A DNA stretch of 64,000 nt, from NCBI GenBank assembly GCA_011503125.2, contig WWBZ02000014.1, forward strand, positions 496,001 through 560,000, read 5' to 3'. This document shows positions 23,866-35,207 of this stretch, in pieces; position 1 is the stretch's first letter, and every line of letters starts with the position of its first letter. Under the pieces are notes generated by a model that saw only the letters and a list, made by a program, of their open reading frames with translations, did not search any database and was not told where the DNA came from. The position numbers and the translations under genes are program-made. This stretch comes from Botryosphaeria dothidea (lineage: Eukaryota; Ascomycota; Dothideomycetes; Botryosphaeriales; Botryosphaeriaceae).

Positions 23866-26315
23866 TTTGATCGAGATCTGAAGAGAGGACTGGTGAAGAG
23901 TATCTGCTCTGGATGGACTTTGGGGCTCCTTCCAAATTCCAGGTAAGAGGGGGAAGGCGAGCTGACTCGATGCTGGAGAGCATGACAGCTGCGGGGAATG
24001 TGAAACTTATATACATCTGGGCTGGGGAAGTTAAGATGGGCAAGTGTATAGGGGGCACGAGCCACATCACGGAGAAGACGCCCATGGGTAAGGCCTACAG
24101 GCAGGCGGACGTGAATCTGGAGGAGTCTGGGTTGGGGGCGCGTCGGCTGGGCCCGTACTAGAGCAGTAGCGGCCGACTTACCAGCCGCGCTACTTTAGCA
24201 ACTGTGGAGTCGTCATAGCGCGCGGAGGTAGCTAGCGGTGGCCAACCAGAGCCCAGCTGGAGCTGGCCGAGTCCAGAACCATGGTCCTGATGGCTGACAT
24301 GCGGCACATGGCACGAGAGCCTCTCCTCTGTACTACAACGCCTGCCGGCTCTCAGACACACTGCTGCACCATGCGTTCGTGCACTCGACCGCCGACAGAC
24401 GCTACTGGGTATCACGATCCAGTCGCTAGTCAGAGCTTTGCGGGCCTTTTCTGTAGGAGCTGAGAGCCGCGACTCACAAGCTTATCGTCAAGCCCTCTTG
24501 TTGAAACGCCACCACGTTCTTGTCTGTCTGTACCGACAACGAGTCAAGGCGCACTTCAGCCCTCGACACCAACAATAGCATGGTAAGATGCTGTGATAAC
24601 CGCGCATCGAAAAAAGTAGTGTGGCTGCGGCAGCCATATGCAAGCTGCAGAATCACTATCTCGCAACTCTGCGCAGCAAGGGCTGTCATGATCCGCGGAG
24701 GTCAGCGATCAGAGAGGCGACACAGCGGCAGCACCCGTCAGGATGGACGCTAGAAGGGGTTTGCATTGATTTTGGCCATGGAGGTGCGGCAGTATGGGCG
24801 CTGAGGAGTGGCTCGACGTCGCTCCAGGCGTCTTGGTTGGAGCCAAGCGCGTGTTGTCGGCGAAAATGACGGAGGTTCTTCGCAGAAACAAAATCTATGG
24901 TGTTGGTCAAGTCGTCGGTGTGGCGTCCTCCCCAGCATACGCCACTGGCGGTTGGGTGAGGTAATTGGTAACGAGGACAAGCCAAGAAGCGGGATGGAGC
25001 AGAGTTTGCAGCTCTGGTTTTTCTAGCGCCCGCGCTAGAAGCCGCATCGAAGGCCCCGTGGTACAGTATCTTCGGAGTCGCATGGGGTCAGCTGCGGGAA
25101 GTGAAGAGAAGCTGGAAGAGGAAAGCTGCGCTGAGCAAGGGATCGTTTGAGGGCCAACAGCTTCGACTCAGACCAACTTCTCCTGTTTGTCGTTGGTATA
25201 CGCGTTGCTGAGTCGCGCTATTGCTAGGGCCTTGCGGCATACGATCCCAAGTCGGCACTCTCCAGCCGGGTCGAGGCGTTCGGCGGCCGCGAAGCCGCCG
25301 TGAGTGAGATACCGGCCCGTCTGACGGCCGCTTGGTAATTACCGACTGCTAAGAGCCGCCCGAACTCGCCGAGTGGGACGACTTGTCCGAATCAAGCGTC
25401 CTGTCACACGGCGGCGTGCTGTTTCCAGCCACCAGAATGCTGTTGAGACGCCAGACTACGTGCTGAACCATGGAGAATGCCGAAGTCTCCTGGCCCTATG
25501 CCTTCATCGCTCTTCGGGTTGCCCTTTCTTGGGCACCCATCTGTGACGCTAGAACCTTAATTTTCTTTTTCTTTTGCTGTTCCCCATAAGGCAACCGGAG
25601 ATGGCGACTGTTGAGGGAAAAGGTGGTGTGCTTGGACCAGCATCGTGCTCATGCACCATCCCACCTCCGCGATTCGAGGCACTCTTCCCCAGCCGCACTC
25701 GTTCCACTTTTCCTGTCAACTCCGCAATCGGTGGGTCATCCCGTCCCCGCGTCGATTATTGAGGGGCATTCAAATGCACTTCTCGCTTTCGTGGAGGATG
25801 GTCAGGGTCTGGAGTCTGCTCCATCTCTTTGCGCATGCCTCTTGTCCTTGACGATTCCGCGGACCTCACTATCCAGCTCTTTCTACGACCTTGCACGCCT
25901 GCAATATTGACAAGAATCATGCTGACCCGCATCTTCTTTGTCTCTGTACGGCAGACACAGTGTTCCAGCTCTTTGCCAGTCTCTGTTCACTGGACCTCTC
26001 ACACAAAGTCATTTCCAGGTCCTTCATGAACGTACCAGCTTTCGAAGACACAAAGCCTTGGAAGTGCCTTGTTGATTCGAACTAACGAAGGCAAAGCTCG
26101 TAAAATGAGAGGTCGTGCCTGGAGCGTTGCTCAAACACGCGCCGAACGTTGACACGTATTTGACAGACAACGGACGCCGAGCGCAACGCCCAGCGAGTTC
26201 ACCAGCTGATCATCATGACATCCAAGAGACCTTTGCGCAGTTGATTGACGTGTACTGCATGTAAAGCGACATAAGCCGTTGAATCCACAAGTCCGCCCAC
26301 GAGTCCCCAGGAGCG
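23866..26315. other. Gene-poor region
   Basis: About 2.4 kb. Short overlapping frames only, none with a recognisable domain. A GC-rich imperfect palindrome occurs near 25,283-25,303 (GGCGGC...GCCGCC). The stretch nearest 23,866 must contain the transporter promoter. No gene can be supported. Confidence 0.5.
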
Positions 26316-27188
26316 ATGGGCGTCATTAAATGCTATGAGGGCAGCCCTCGTCAGCATATTGCAGAAAGGTACAACAAACGGGCTGGTCGTTCTGAGACAA
26401 GGACTGTGGGGGCTACAGAGGGTGGCAGCTCGACCAAACAGACTGCGCATTTTCCAAGATGGGCTCGAAACTCGCATCGGTTAGCCAAACACAACATGGA
26501 GTCTTGGCCGACAAGCATGAGTGCTGGAAACATGTTGCTCCCGCCACCAGTCGAGGAGTTGAACATCGTTCCTGCTGTCCGTACGATGCAGAGCTTAAGA
26601 AAGCAGGAGCGTTACGAGGAAGCTGACAGCTTCGCCGAAGCCATCACGGTCCGGCTTCTCAACCAGCGAGTCCCGGTCATTCTTGAGGAGGCTGAGGCCG
26701 TATGGAATGGCTTCCCTAAGATGTCCAGGTAAGTGTCCAGGCTGATCGTACACCTCTCTTGGTCACGAATTCGCGGTGAACTCTTTGACCTGGAAAGGAT
26801 CCAGCAATTTGTCCAAAAGAATCGAGTATTGCGGGACAACTTGAGTTTGTGCTGTAAGGAATTAATGGAGCTGGGCAGCGACCTTGCGAGAATGGCGGAA
26901 GAGATATGGATGGCCAACGAAGGCATTTCGGAACGCAGCAGACACAGAGCCGGTAAAAGATTTGGGATTTCGTGGGGGATCACTGGGCGCTACGAGGTTC
27001 CTGAAACTTTCCGAGGGTTTACAATGTGGCAGCCGACCGGGCGACAACGCAGCGTGCGCCTCACGAATGTGCCTAAAGAAGGAGTTCCGCGTGAGATGGT
27101 CAAGCATGCGCCCAGCAAGGATGAAGATGGCATGCGAAGGAGAGACAGCATCGACACAGATGACGCCAAGACTGTAACGATGCCATAG
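26316..27188 (+). CDS. Hypothetical protein, two-exon model
   Basis: Two open segments join in frame if a 69-nt intron (26729-26797, GTAAGT...AAG, with a CTTTGACC branch-like site) is removed, giving 267 residues. The segments are MGVIKCY...FPKMSR and IQQFVQKNRVL...TMP. The middle is strongly helical and charged (about residues 85-170, with LRKQERYEEADSFAEAI, VILEEAEAVW and CCKELMELGSDLARMAEEIW), suggesting a coiled-coil-like region; the C-terminal third is basic and polar. No signal peptide, membrane helix or known domain. The ATG at 26495 is an alternative start. Evidence for reality is only the in-phase splice and protein-like composition. Confidence 0.4.
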
Positions 27189-28011
27189 TCATGTTGAATC
27201 ACTGATAGAACTGTATCAGGTCAGCAGATAGCAAGGCATGGACAGACAGATCTGCATACCTTCTCATGCATCTTGGTACATTTGAGAATCAGGTTAATGA
27301 GAGACAAGGGGCCAGTTTCAGGTGTATCGCAACAGGCCAAGAGACGTATGGTGGATTGAAGCAACTGTGCGGATGTAGAGGCACTTACTCTCCTCAAACA
27401 AAGAACTTTGAACGGCTCTATCTGCTGATCGCGTCAAGGTGCACATGTTGCATCAATTGGTGAATAATGGGATCGTAGGTTCATCGTGTTTTTGAAGCGA
27501 CCGGAGAGGGTGCAAGATGGCATGACGCAGGTATGGAACATGGTGGTCTCTCGAGGCAGAAAGTGATATGCAAGGACCTTCAGTCGGATAGAAGGGTAGT
27601 CGGAAGTGATGAAACAAGAGAAGCAAAGGAGACTCCAGAGACCTGCCTTGCGCGATGTGCGAAAAAGGAAGCCGCGGGTTGCCGAAAAACTCGGATTGCA
27701 TTCCTTGCAGCTGAGTCGCGTGCGGATGCGGCGCGCAGGAATAGGGCAAGCCGCATGATCTCGCCCCTCTATCTTTCCGAGAAACAGGCAGAATCAAGGC
27801 GCATATAGGGACTTCAGGCTAGTAAGGCTGGCTGTCATAGGCGTCAGACGAGAGCACGTGCCATCCGTCGGACTCTTCTCGGACTAGCTCGAAAGCGCGT
27901 CTGATCAACGTCATGGCGGTGGCATTGGCGCAGAGCAGGCAGGCGGGCAGCCTGGACACACCTTTCTCTATCCAGCCCTCACCATGACAACAACTCCATA
28001 CACCACCCTCC
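27189..28011. other. Intergenic region
   Basis: 823 bp upstream of the PXB gene. No domain-bearing frame on either strand; expected to hold its promoter. Confidence 0.5.
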
Positions 28012-30129
28012 ATGTCCTCCAGCCTAGACCTCTCGCCGGCCCAGGCCCACGCTCTCTTCGACGTCCTAACCCACCATGAGGTCTACAGTGAAATCGAAAA
28101 TTTCAAGTGGCCCACCGCCATCCACCAATACGGCCACCCCTTCAAGAAGGATCACGCACAGCCTTGCACCTCGCCCGTCCTGCAGACCCTTCTCAACAAG
28201 TTTGCCCTCGCCCTGCCCGGTCTCTCCAGCGTAGATGAGGCTTTCTGGAAGGAGCGCATCCAGACCATCGTCGAGAAACTCGGTGCCGCCGAGCTTTCCG
28301 AGAGCTACGATAAGGGCGCTGTCGGTCTGCGGAAGACCCTGGCAACCGCCATCTCGGCTCTGATTGAGTATCCCGCCAAGGGCGCCTTTGGAGGCTTTCC
28401 TATGAAAGATGTCGACCCCGGTCGCAAGTATGACACCTCCAAGCCTGACGATGTCATGCAGGCCTGGGACGACTTTCTGCAGCAGCTGGTCTACGGCGGT
28501 ATGATTGATGAGCTATTCACCACATGCGCCGAGACTGTCAACCTGGAAGACCACTCTCCACTGGTCCAGGCTGCTCATGAGTTCATCCTTGTAAAGTATG
28601 TTTTTTGTTGTTAACTTTGCTTTGTTTTTTCCCAAGCGGCCTGAGGCTTACATAATTGCAGCCTTGCTTCTCTTATGCACCATATCCTGGTCGTGTCGCC
28701 AGACGGCCAAGCCCTTCTGCGTATTCTTGCCAATGTCCACAAGCTAGTTCCGTACAGCATCATTCGGCAGACCCTGCGCGTTGGCAATGCCGCCACCATG
28801 ATCAACGGAATGGTCAGGCTGGTCCTTGCCAAATTCAGCGTTGGCACCCTCACCAACTGGGTTGGTATCAGCAAAAACGCTGACGAGGGCATGAACTTGC
28901 TCCAGTCGTACGATTTCCCCTACCCTTGCTGCTGATGGCCTATCGCTGAATACCTGTGCAGAATCATTTCCACTGTACTTGCGTGGGATTCTTCTGAACT
29001 ACAAAAGCAAGTCGCCAAGATCGAAAAGATGAAAGAAAAGGAGAGGCTGAGCGACAAACACCTCGAAGCCATCAAGTCTCATCTCCAGCTTACTCGAGAA
29101 GAGCGAGAGAAACGGAGGGCCATAAGCAGTATGGGACCTAACCTTTGGCTCATTCTTTTTCAGTCACTAACACGACTCACAGAGGAAGCACCAAAGTCAA
29201 TCGTGGCGGTTATCTTTGAGGAAGGTTCATTATCTACCGATCTACCCGAGTCGCAGCAACTCCAGGCACAGGAGTACTTCAAGGCTCAATTGGCGATTCG
29301 CGACCGTGACCAACTCTCTCAAGTTCTCTGCCGCCAACAACCTGATCATCTCACCGAAGCCATCCGGGATCTTGTGAATGCTTACGATCCAATCATTCGA
29401 GCCCTGCACAATGCAGTTGACCTGAGCACAGGTCTCACCGACTTGGAGAATTTCTTGAACGATTTGATCAAGGTTGCGAAGCTCCCATCACCGTCAAAGA
29501 GCAAGGATAAGGACAAACCTCTACCGACGGTCGAGGACTTTGTCCAATTGTTGAAGAAGCATCAAGGTTCCTGTCATCGCTTCCTTCATCAAATTGCCAA
29601 GAATGGACCGGAAGTCACCGAATGGTTCCGTCAGTATGCCTTGAAATTCATCTCCGAATTCCAAAGAGCCTCTAACTCACCCGATGGAGCCGGTGCTATG
29701 AATTCCACTTTGAACTCTCTCTTTGGAAAACTGGACTCAGAAGAGCGTGAATCAATCGCCAAGGCTTTGGATGCCCACTCCGATTATCTCATACACCTGC
29801 ACAAGTCATCGGCAGCCCGCATGAAGTCAATTCTTTCTCGTTCCGCCAGAACCGAATTTGGACCAGGCATGTATATTGCCAAGTGGATTGATTTGATGGG
29901 ATCCACTCCAATTACTCCAGCAACTACTAATGGACCTCTCCGCTACGGGAAGAGCAAGGACGTCCAAGAAGCAGCTCAGATCGACGTTGATGGTGAGAAG
30001 AAGGGCGGGATTGCGCTAGAAAAGGAAGCAACAGGAGACCAGAAAATACCCGAAGCCCCGAATGTAGAGGATATTCTTAGACTTCTCGGACCTGGGTACA
30101 GAGAAGCGCTTTCCGGGGGAATATCATAG
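28012..30129 (+). CDS. PX-associated (PXB) / DUF3818 domain protein
   Basis: Four exons (28012-28595, 28662-28907, 28962-29128, 29183-30129) join in frame to 647 residues. The N-terminus, LSPAQAHALFDVLTHHEVYSEIE, then LLNKFALALPGL and ELSESYDKGAVGLRKTLATA, is characteristic of the PXB module found beside PX domains in fungal sorting-nexin-like proteins. ASLMHHILVVSPDGQALL and NEL-free helical repeats follow, with IISTVLAWDSSEL across a splice and a long helical DUF3818-like region with ERESIAKALDAHSDYLIHLHKSS. No phosphoinositide-binding PX domain is visible, so membrane recruitment is unexplained. The third intron is only 54 nt and in frame (branch CTAAC). Function presumed endosomal or membrane trafficking, by family only. 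Confidence 0.82.
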
Positions 30130-30178
30130 AACTGAAAGCGCTTTCGATCACGGCCGACAGGTATGTCACGACCTGATC

Positions 30179-31951
30179 TCATAGCCCTGAGTTCCTGTAC
30201 ATAATCTCTATTTCTTCTTCGAAGAGCTTGAACGTCTCTCTTCTGGCCACAGCCCCTTTCCCGAGTCTCGCAAAGGGCTTGTCCCGCGGCGCGACGAATG
30301 CCAGCTGCTTCCGCAACCGCGTCTGCTCGACCATGTTCCGGTTTTCGCGTTCGACCGCCGGCCACAGCCGCTCCAGCAAAGCCCCCCGCTCCGCGTCGCT
30401 CGAGGGCGTCTCGGCCGCCTCGACCAGCACGAACGGCACCACCCGCCCCTCGCCTCCCACCAGCGCCGCCCTCACCCCGTCCGCCCCGCACAGCCGCTCC
30501 TCCACCCTCCCCGCGTACATCTTCACCTCCCCCGTCAGCACCACCAGGTCGTCCGTCCGGCCCCGATACCTCCACAGCCCGGGATCCGTCGGGTGCCGCG
30601 CCCACAGGTCCTTCGTCCGGAACTCGCGCACGCCGGGCCCCGCGCGGTCGAAGAAGACGGTCCACGCTTCGCTCGACGGCGTGCGGTCGAAGACGAGCTC
30701 GTGGAGGGTTTCGTCGTCGTGTCCGTCGTCGCGGCCGCGGTGCGCAGCGTCCATGCGCGCGCCCATCGCCGCGTGGAACGCGACGTACGGCCAGTCGGCG
30801 GGGTTGGCCGGCCGCAACGTCAGCCAGTGCATGCTCTCGGTGCAGCCGATGGCCGGGTCGAAGGTGCCGAGCGCGGCCAGCGCGGCGCCTGCCGCCGGGG
30901 CGACGGGGGCGCCGGCAGCGGAGACGGAGCGGAGGCGGGCGAGGAGCGGCAGGGCGCGGGCGCGGTGCTGCTGGACGAGGTCGGCGAGGAGGGCGGGCGG
31001 GAAGGTTGCGGCGTGCGGGCGGGCGTGGTGGAGGACGAGGAGGGCGGTCTGGGGGGTGTTGGGGCCGTGAGGGGTCGGGGGCCCGAGGACGACGGTTGTG
31101 TTGCGCAGGAGGGGGTTGAGGAGGGCGTGCTTCATGCCGGCGATCTGTGGGGGTTGGGTCAGTTTTTCTTTGTGGTGGTGGTGAGGCGAGGGGGCTGGAT
31201 GCAGACGCACGTGGTAGATGGGCAGCGCGATGTAGCATCGCCATCCGGCTTCCACCTCGCCCTGGAGTTGTCGCGGTCGGCTCTGCGCGCTCAGCAAATC
31301 GACTTTGGCGAGCACTTTGACCAGCATGCCGTGCGTGTATGGCACGAGTTTTGGGGGCCCCGTCGAGCCGGACGTGTGGAAGACGCACGCGTCGTCGTGC
31401 TCCGCTTCGGCGAAGGTTTTGGCGTAGGCGTACGGCTCTACATCCTGCTCGTCGTCGAACAGCAGCTCCTCTTGCGAAGGGACATTGGTCACTACCTGGA
31501 TGCTCGGCAGGGCTGCCCGGATCTGTGACACGTGCGGGTCCGGCAGCACGGCATCGGCGTGGATCACGGTGCTGGTGGAGGAGGAAGCGAGCAGGTGGAC
31601 GTGGGCGGCCGGCGAGGCCAGGTGCGACGGGATCAGCAGGCGGCGCGACGTCTTGATCGCGGCGAGGACGTGGATGGGGTAGCGCAGGTCGCGCGGGCCG
31701 AGGTAGGCGAATGTTGGGCGGGTGGTTGTGGTTGTTGGTGGTGGTGGGAGGGTGGCGTCCAGCCAGCGCGCGGCGCGGTCGACGGCGCGGAGGAGCTGGG
31801 TGTAGGTCACGTCGCGGTAGCCCGCGCTGAGGTCGGAGGGCGAGACGGGGATGGAGGCGTAGATGCGGGAGGGCGTCTGGGCGGCGGCGTGGTGGAGGAT
31901 GTGCGGGAGGAGGCGGCGGTCTGGTTGGTGTGTTGTCGCGGTGGACGCCAT
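30179..31951 (-). CDS. Stand-alone adenylation (AMP-binding) domain protein, NRPS-like
   Basis: The frame is open from ATG 31951 to 30179 (590 codons), but it contains a likely in-frame 66-nt intron (31210-31145, GTGCGT...CAG with CTGACC). Removing it gives 568 residues and restores LPIYHIAGMKHALL. Adenylation motifs in order: VFHTSGSTGPPKLVPYTHG (core A3), GCTESMHW (A5 region), WRYRGRTDDLVVLTGEVKMY (A8), and FARLGKGAVARRETFKLFEEEIEIMY (A10), as in fungal NRPS-like carboxylic-acid reductases. These normally continue into a carrier domain and a reductase or thioesterase; here the protein stops right after A10. The next gene converges 50 bp away. Predicted chemistry: ATP-dependent activation of a carboxylic acid; the substrate is unknown. 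Confidence 0.8.
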   Translation of the reverse strand: MASTATTHQPDRRLLPHILHHAAAQTPSRIYASIPVSPSDLSAGYRDVTYTQLLRAVDRAARWLDATLPPPPTTTTTRPTFAYLGPRDLRYPIHVLAAIKTSRRLLIPSHLASPAAHVHLLASSSTSTVIHADAVLPDPHVSQIRAALPSIQVVTNVPSQEELLFDDEQDVEPYAYAKTFAEAEHDDACVFHTSGSTGPPKLVPYTHGMLVKVLAKVDLLSAQSRPRQLQGEVEAGWRCYIALPIYHVRLHPAPSPHHHHKEKLTQPPQIAGMKHALLNPLLRNTTVVLGPPTPHGPNTPQTALLVLHHARPHAATFPPALLADLVQQHRARALPLLARLRSVSAAGAPVAPAAGAALAALGTFDPAIGCTESMHWLTLRPANPADWPYVAFHAAMGARMDAAHRGRDDGHDDETLHELVFDRTPSSEAWTVFFDRAGPGVREFRTKDLWARHPTDPGLWRYRGRTDDLVVLTGEVKMYAGRVEERLCGADGVRAALVGGEGRVVPFVLVEAAETPSSDAERGALLERLWPAVERENRNMVEQTRLRKQLAFVAPRDKPFARLGKGAVARRETFKLFEEEIEIMYRNSGL

Positions 31952-33891
31952 GATTGTTGGGGGCGGATGGGCAGGTTTTGATTCTGATTCCTCGGATTTG
32001 TTATCGATGGCTTGCTGACTGGCTGAGGCGCGGAGCTCTTCGTTTCAATTGTGTGGCGGTTGTGGTGATGTTTGGGCGTTTTGTTGGCCGCGTATCATAG
32101 GATTGTCGCAGGCGTTCGGCACCATTTTCTTATAGTCTCTTCGTCGAGACCTACAGCTGTTCCGCGGGGTGATGAGGGCTGCTGGAATAGCGCTCTTCTC
32201 AGCATGACTGCTCTGCATCTCGTGTGGGTTCGTTCAGAAGCTGTTCAAAGGGCCGGAACAGCTAGTACTCGGGGCACCCACCCCATATCATATTTTTATT
32301 TTTAAATCGCCCCGCTAGCGCCAGGAAAGCGAATGCTAGAACGATCTTAGGGAGGACGGCAGACTGGATAAGGTAATAATCGCCCCCCAAGGATCTTTCG
32401 TTTGCAGTATCGGATTGACACACACGCTCTCTTTCTTGCTCTCGTCAGCGCTAAGTAGATATTGTATCACCCTTCTCCTGTCAGACCTTTGTCGATCCCA
32501 GCAGGCGAGCATAACGAACGTGGTTCAATGGCAGAGGAAAGGTTTCTCCCAGCAGATACGTCTCTATCGCTTACCGGTTAAAGCCGAATGAGGGGCGTTC
32601 CGTAGATCCTCCCGGTAAAGAAAGCGTGTGGCCGTTAGCTTTCACGCCATAACGCTTATTCTTCCCACCTCCCTCATCCAGCAGCAGCAGCAGCGCGCAG
32701 CCGGTAATCAGTGCGTCTATTGTTAGTGTGGGCGGGCGAGCGCCACGAAGCTTTTCTCCTGTGATGATAGCAAGCACGGGTCACCAGATATATGGCCGGC
32801 TGTCGAGTCAGTTCCAGCGTCGGTAGATGCCAGCCTCACATGTAAGGAAACGGTATAGCCTGATCTGCAGATGCGAGCGAAAAGGGAGAAGGGGTGCAGC
32901 AGCGAATTGCAGCGCGCTTTTCATGCACGAAATCCTACCTGCGGTACCAAGGGGCATCGCTGTGCACTCCGGGCCGGCCTCCATCAACAGTATCAAGAAT
33001 CAAGATTGGTCCCTCGGCATGTGATGCGTGACGGTACACGTTTCGGGTGTCGACGGATGGCAGCCCGATCGCCGGTCTACTCATATCACAAGGCGTGAGT
33101 TTGGGTTAATTAAGTTTTTGAAGATTTGGCAGCTTCTTGGTTTTTTATGGTGGGGTTGGCGCTGGCTGGGATCGCTGGTGCAAACCAACACCCTTCGCTC
33201 TGCTGACACTGGTCGGAGTAGGGCCCGGTCCGCGCGCGCGCGCTTGGAGAGCTAAGCTTATATCACTCGTCTTGCAGAATGGTTGAGGCGTTAGTGCTCT
33301 CGGAGTCGAGCGGTCTTACTGGTTTTGGTGGGCTGTGATGGGAGGGGCGCTTGCTAAGTTGTGCGGAGGTGGATGGGGCATGGCGAAAGGGAAGGTGTTG
33401 GCGCGAATGACCGATGCGAAAGTTTCTGACCCGCCGAGTCGGGTTTTAGGTGTTTTTGTGGTCTTGTGCGATTCGTGGCTGCCAGAGTTTCGACAGTCGG
33501 CGCGAGGAGCCGGTCCGACCGGGGGGCTGAGATTTGGGATATATGGTGGTACCGCCCCCGAGGTTGGAATGGAGGCGATTGTCTAGCACAACACACAGCA
33601 CCGCTCGATTCATCAAAGAGAGGGAGAAAGATACCTCTCTCGTTCGATCAAGTCTTTGATCAAAGAGAGGAGGAAGCTCCGGACAACGCTCGACAACAAC
33701 CCCACCCGGAGAGGTTCTCGTGGTCGGACAGAGCGGATGCAAAGGGAGAGCTGAACACAAGTCATCTTACTGAAACACCAATATCAACCGGTATGCTACC
33801 CACGACTCCGCACCGTCCTACCACCAGAATTCTGATAACCCGAAAGCAAGACGATCCAACTGACATCTCAACCCCGCTCAGCAATACGAAA
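31952..33891. other. Intergenic region, with a probable 5' UTR intron at its end
   Basis: About 1.9 kb with no supported coding region. A probable 5' untranslated intron of the downstream 87-residue gene lies at 33791-33881 (GTATGC ... CTGAC ... CAG). A 12-bp direct repeat (ATCAAAGAGAGG) occurs at 33612-33623 and 33659-33670 in the likely promoter. An A-box-like TGGTTCAATGG near 32,522 has no matching B box. Confidence 0.5.
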
Positions 33892-34206
33892 ATGACGGAA
33901 CTCAAGAAGATGGCAAGCATGCCAAGCTTGCGCTCCGCCTCCTCGCTCAAGCGACGACTCAGCATCAACGTGAACGTGCGGCAATGGCCGTCCAAGGCCA
34001 AAGACTGGTTCATGGAGGGATATCGCTCGTCCTCAGATTTCGACAAGAGACTGGGGTCAATGGTGCGCACGCCTCTCTCCCCATTCCCTGCCCAACTTCT
34101 TGTATATCCGTAGAATAACGTGGCCCATCCGACGCCAAAGGCTGACGCTCGGTTTACGGTGCAAAAGGAATGGGTCGGGTATACTGGCATCTACCCATGG
34201 ATCTGA
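33892..34206 (+). CDS. Small uncharacterised protein (87 residues)
   Basis: Two exons (33892-34062 and 34114-34206) join in frame across a 51-nt intron (GTGCGC...TAG). The N-terminal half is basic and Ser-rich (MASMPSLRSASSLKRRLSI). The middle carries aromatic residues (RQWPSKAKDWFMEGYRSSSDF). The C-terminus, RFTVQKEWVGYTGIYPWI, is unusually rich in Trp and Tyr. No signal peptide or membrane helix. A 5' UTR intron ends 10 bp before the ATG, which supports the start; an upstream in-frame ATG at 33793 falls within that intron. I recognise no family. Confidence 0.55.
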
Positions 34207-34364
34207 CTGGCCACGTCGAGCAGAATGTTTTTGTTCCGTTCTGACCGTGCTTTTCCTCCTCTTCACCATCATAACGGCCGTCGTCGCACTCTTCCAAAAA
34301 CAACAACAGCATCGACCTCCACCTCCGCGGCAACACAACACAACACAACCAGATTGCCACCCAC

Positions 34365-35207
34365 TCAGAGCTTCGCCGCAGCTCCACCGTCTCTTCCCTT
34401 TTCCTTACCGTCACCACCAAAAGTAGGCAGGCCCACCTCGGTCGTGCACAAAATAAACGTATCCTCCAAGCTCCCCACCCTGTGCCTGCGATTCACCGCC
34501 TGATAGTCCTCGCCCGCCAGCATGTCCGCAAAGTGCCAGATGCTCGGATAATGCGCCAGCGCGACCTCGTCCCAGACCCTCTTCCCGTCCCGCCCCTCCC
34601 CAACCCCCCTGCCTCCGCCATCCCCCACCACCGTCCCCACCACCTTCGCCACGCCGCCCCTCCTGCTCCCCACGCCCGCCGCAAACGCGGCCCCGTACGC
34701 GAGGTACTCGTCTTTCCGGCCCGCCCGGAACGCCAGCAGATTGAGCATCGACACCGCCCTGCCCCCGCCCGTCTCCCCGTCGCCGAACTCGCGCATCCAG
34801 TCGAGCAGCTCGCCGCTCAGCTCGAGGCTCTGCGCGCTCGTGGCGGTGGGTGCGGAGCCGTCCAGCGCGCGCGTCAGCGGCGGGCCCGCGTCGCGCAGGA
34901 GCCGTGCGTTCTTGGCCGCGTAGTCGGCGAGCAGGGCGCGCGGCATGCCGAAGGTGAGGGTCCAGCGCGCGGAGATGCGGGCTGAGAGGGCCGGCGGGAG
35001 GGACGTGTCGGGCGTGGGCAGGATGAGGAGGAGGTCCCAGGTGCGGGACAGGAGCGGGTCGGCGGAGAGCCGGGTCGGCGTGATGATCCAGCGGACGACA
35101 CGGGCGGTGGTGAGGGGCGGGGCGGGGAGGGCGGCGGCGGAGAGCGAGGCGAGGAAGTCGGGGAGGGGCGTGTTGAGGGAGAGGAGGTGGAGGGTGCAGA
35201 GCGGCAT
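34365..35207 (-). CDS. DUF1330-like (dimeric alpha/beta barrel) protein
   Basis: Single exon, 280 residues from the ATG at 35207. The N-terminal half is Leu/Pro/Ala-rich with RVVRWIITPTRL and WDLLLILPT. The C-terminal half holds VSMLNLLAFRAG, then VWDEVALAHYPSIWHFADMLAGEDYQAVNRRHRVGSLEDTFIL. The 'NLL-F', 'EVALAHYPS' and 'Y-A-NRRH--GLEDT' spacing is that of DUF1330/NIPSNAP-like ferredoxin-fold dimers. No signal peptide. Catalytic role unknown; such folds serve in small monooxygenases and isomerases. The assignment is from pattern alone. Confidence 0.6.
   Translation of the reverse strand: MPLCTLHLLSLNTPLPDFLASLSAAALPAPPLTTARVVRWIITPTRLSADPLLSRTWDLLLILPTPDTSLPPALSARISARWTLTFGMPRALLADYAAKNARLLRDAGPPLTRALDGSAPTATSAQSLELSGELLDWMREFGDGETGGGRAVSMLNLLAFRAGRKDEYLAYGAAFAAGVGSRRGGVAKVVGTVVGDGGGRGVGEGRDGKRVWDEVALAHYPSIWHFADMLAGEDYQAVNRRHRVGSLEDTFILCTTEVGLPTFGGDGKEKGRDGGAAAKL

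Noticed and set aside
32520..32560. A-box-like TGGTTCAATGGCAGAG
   Set aside because: No T-arm or acceptor stem pairing nearby.
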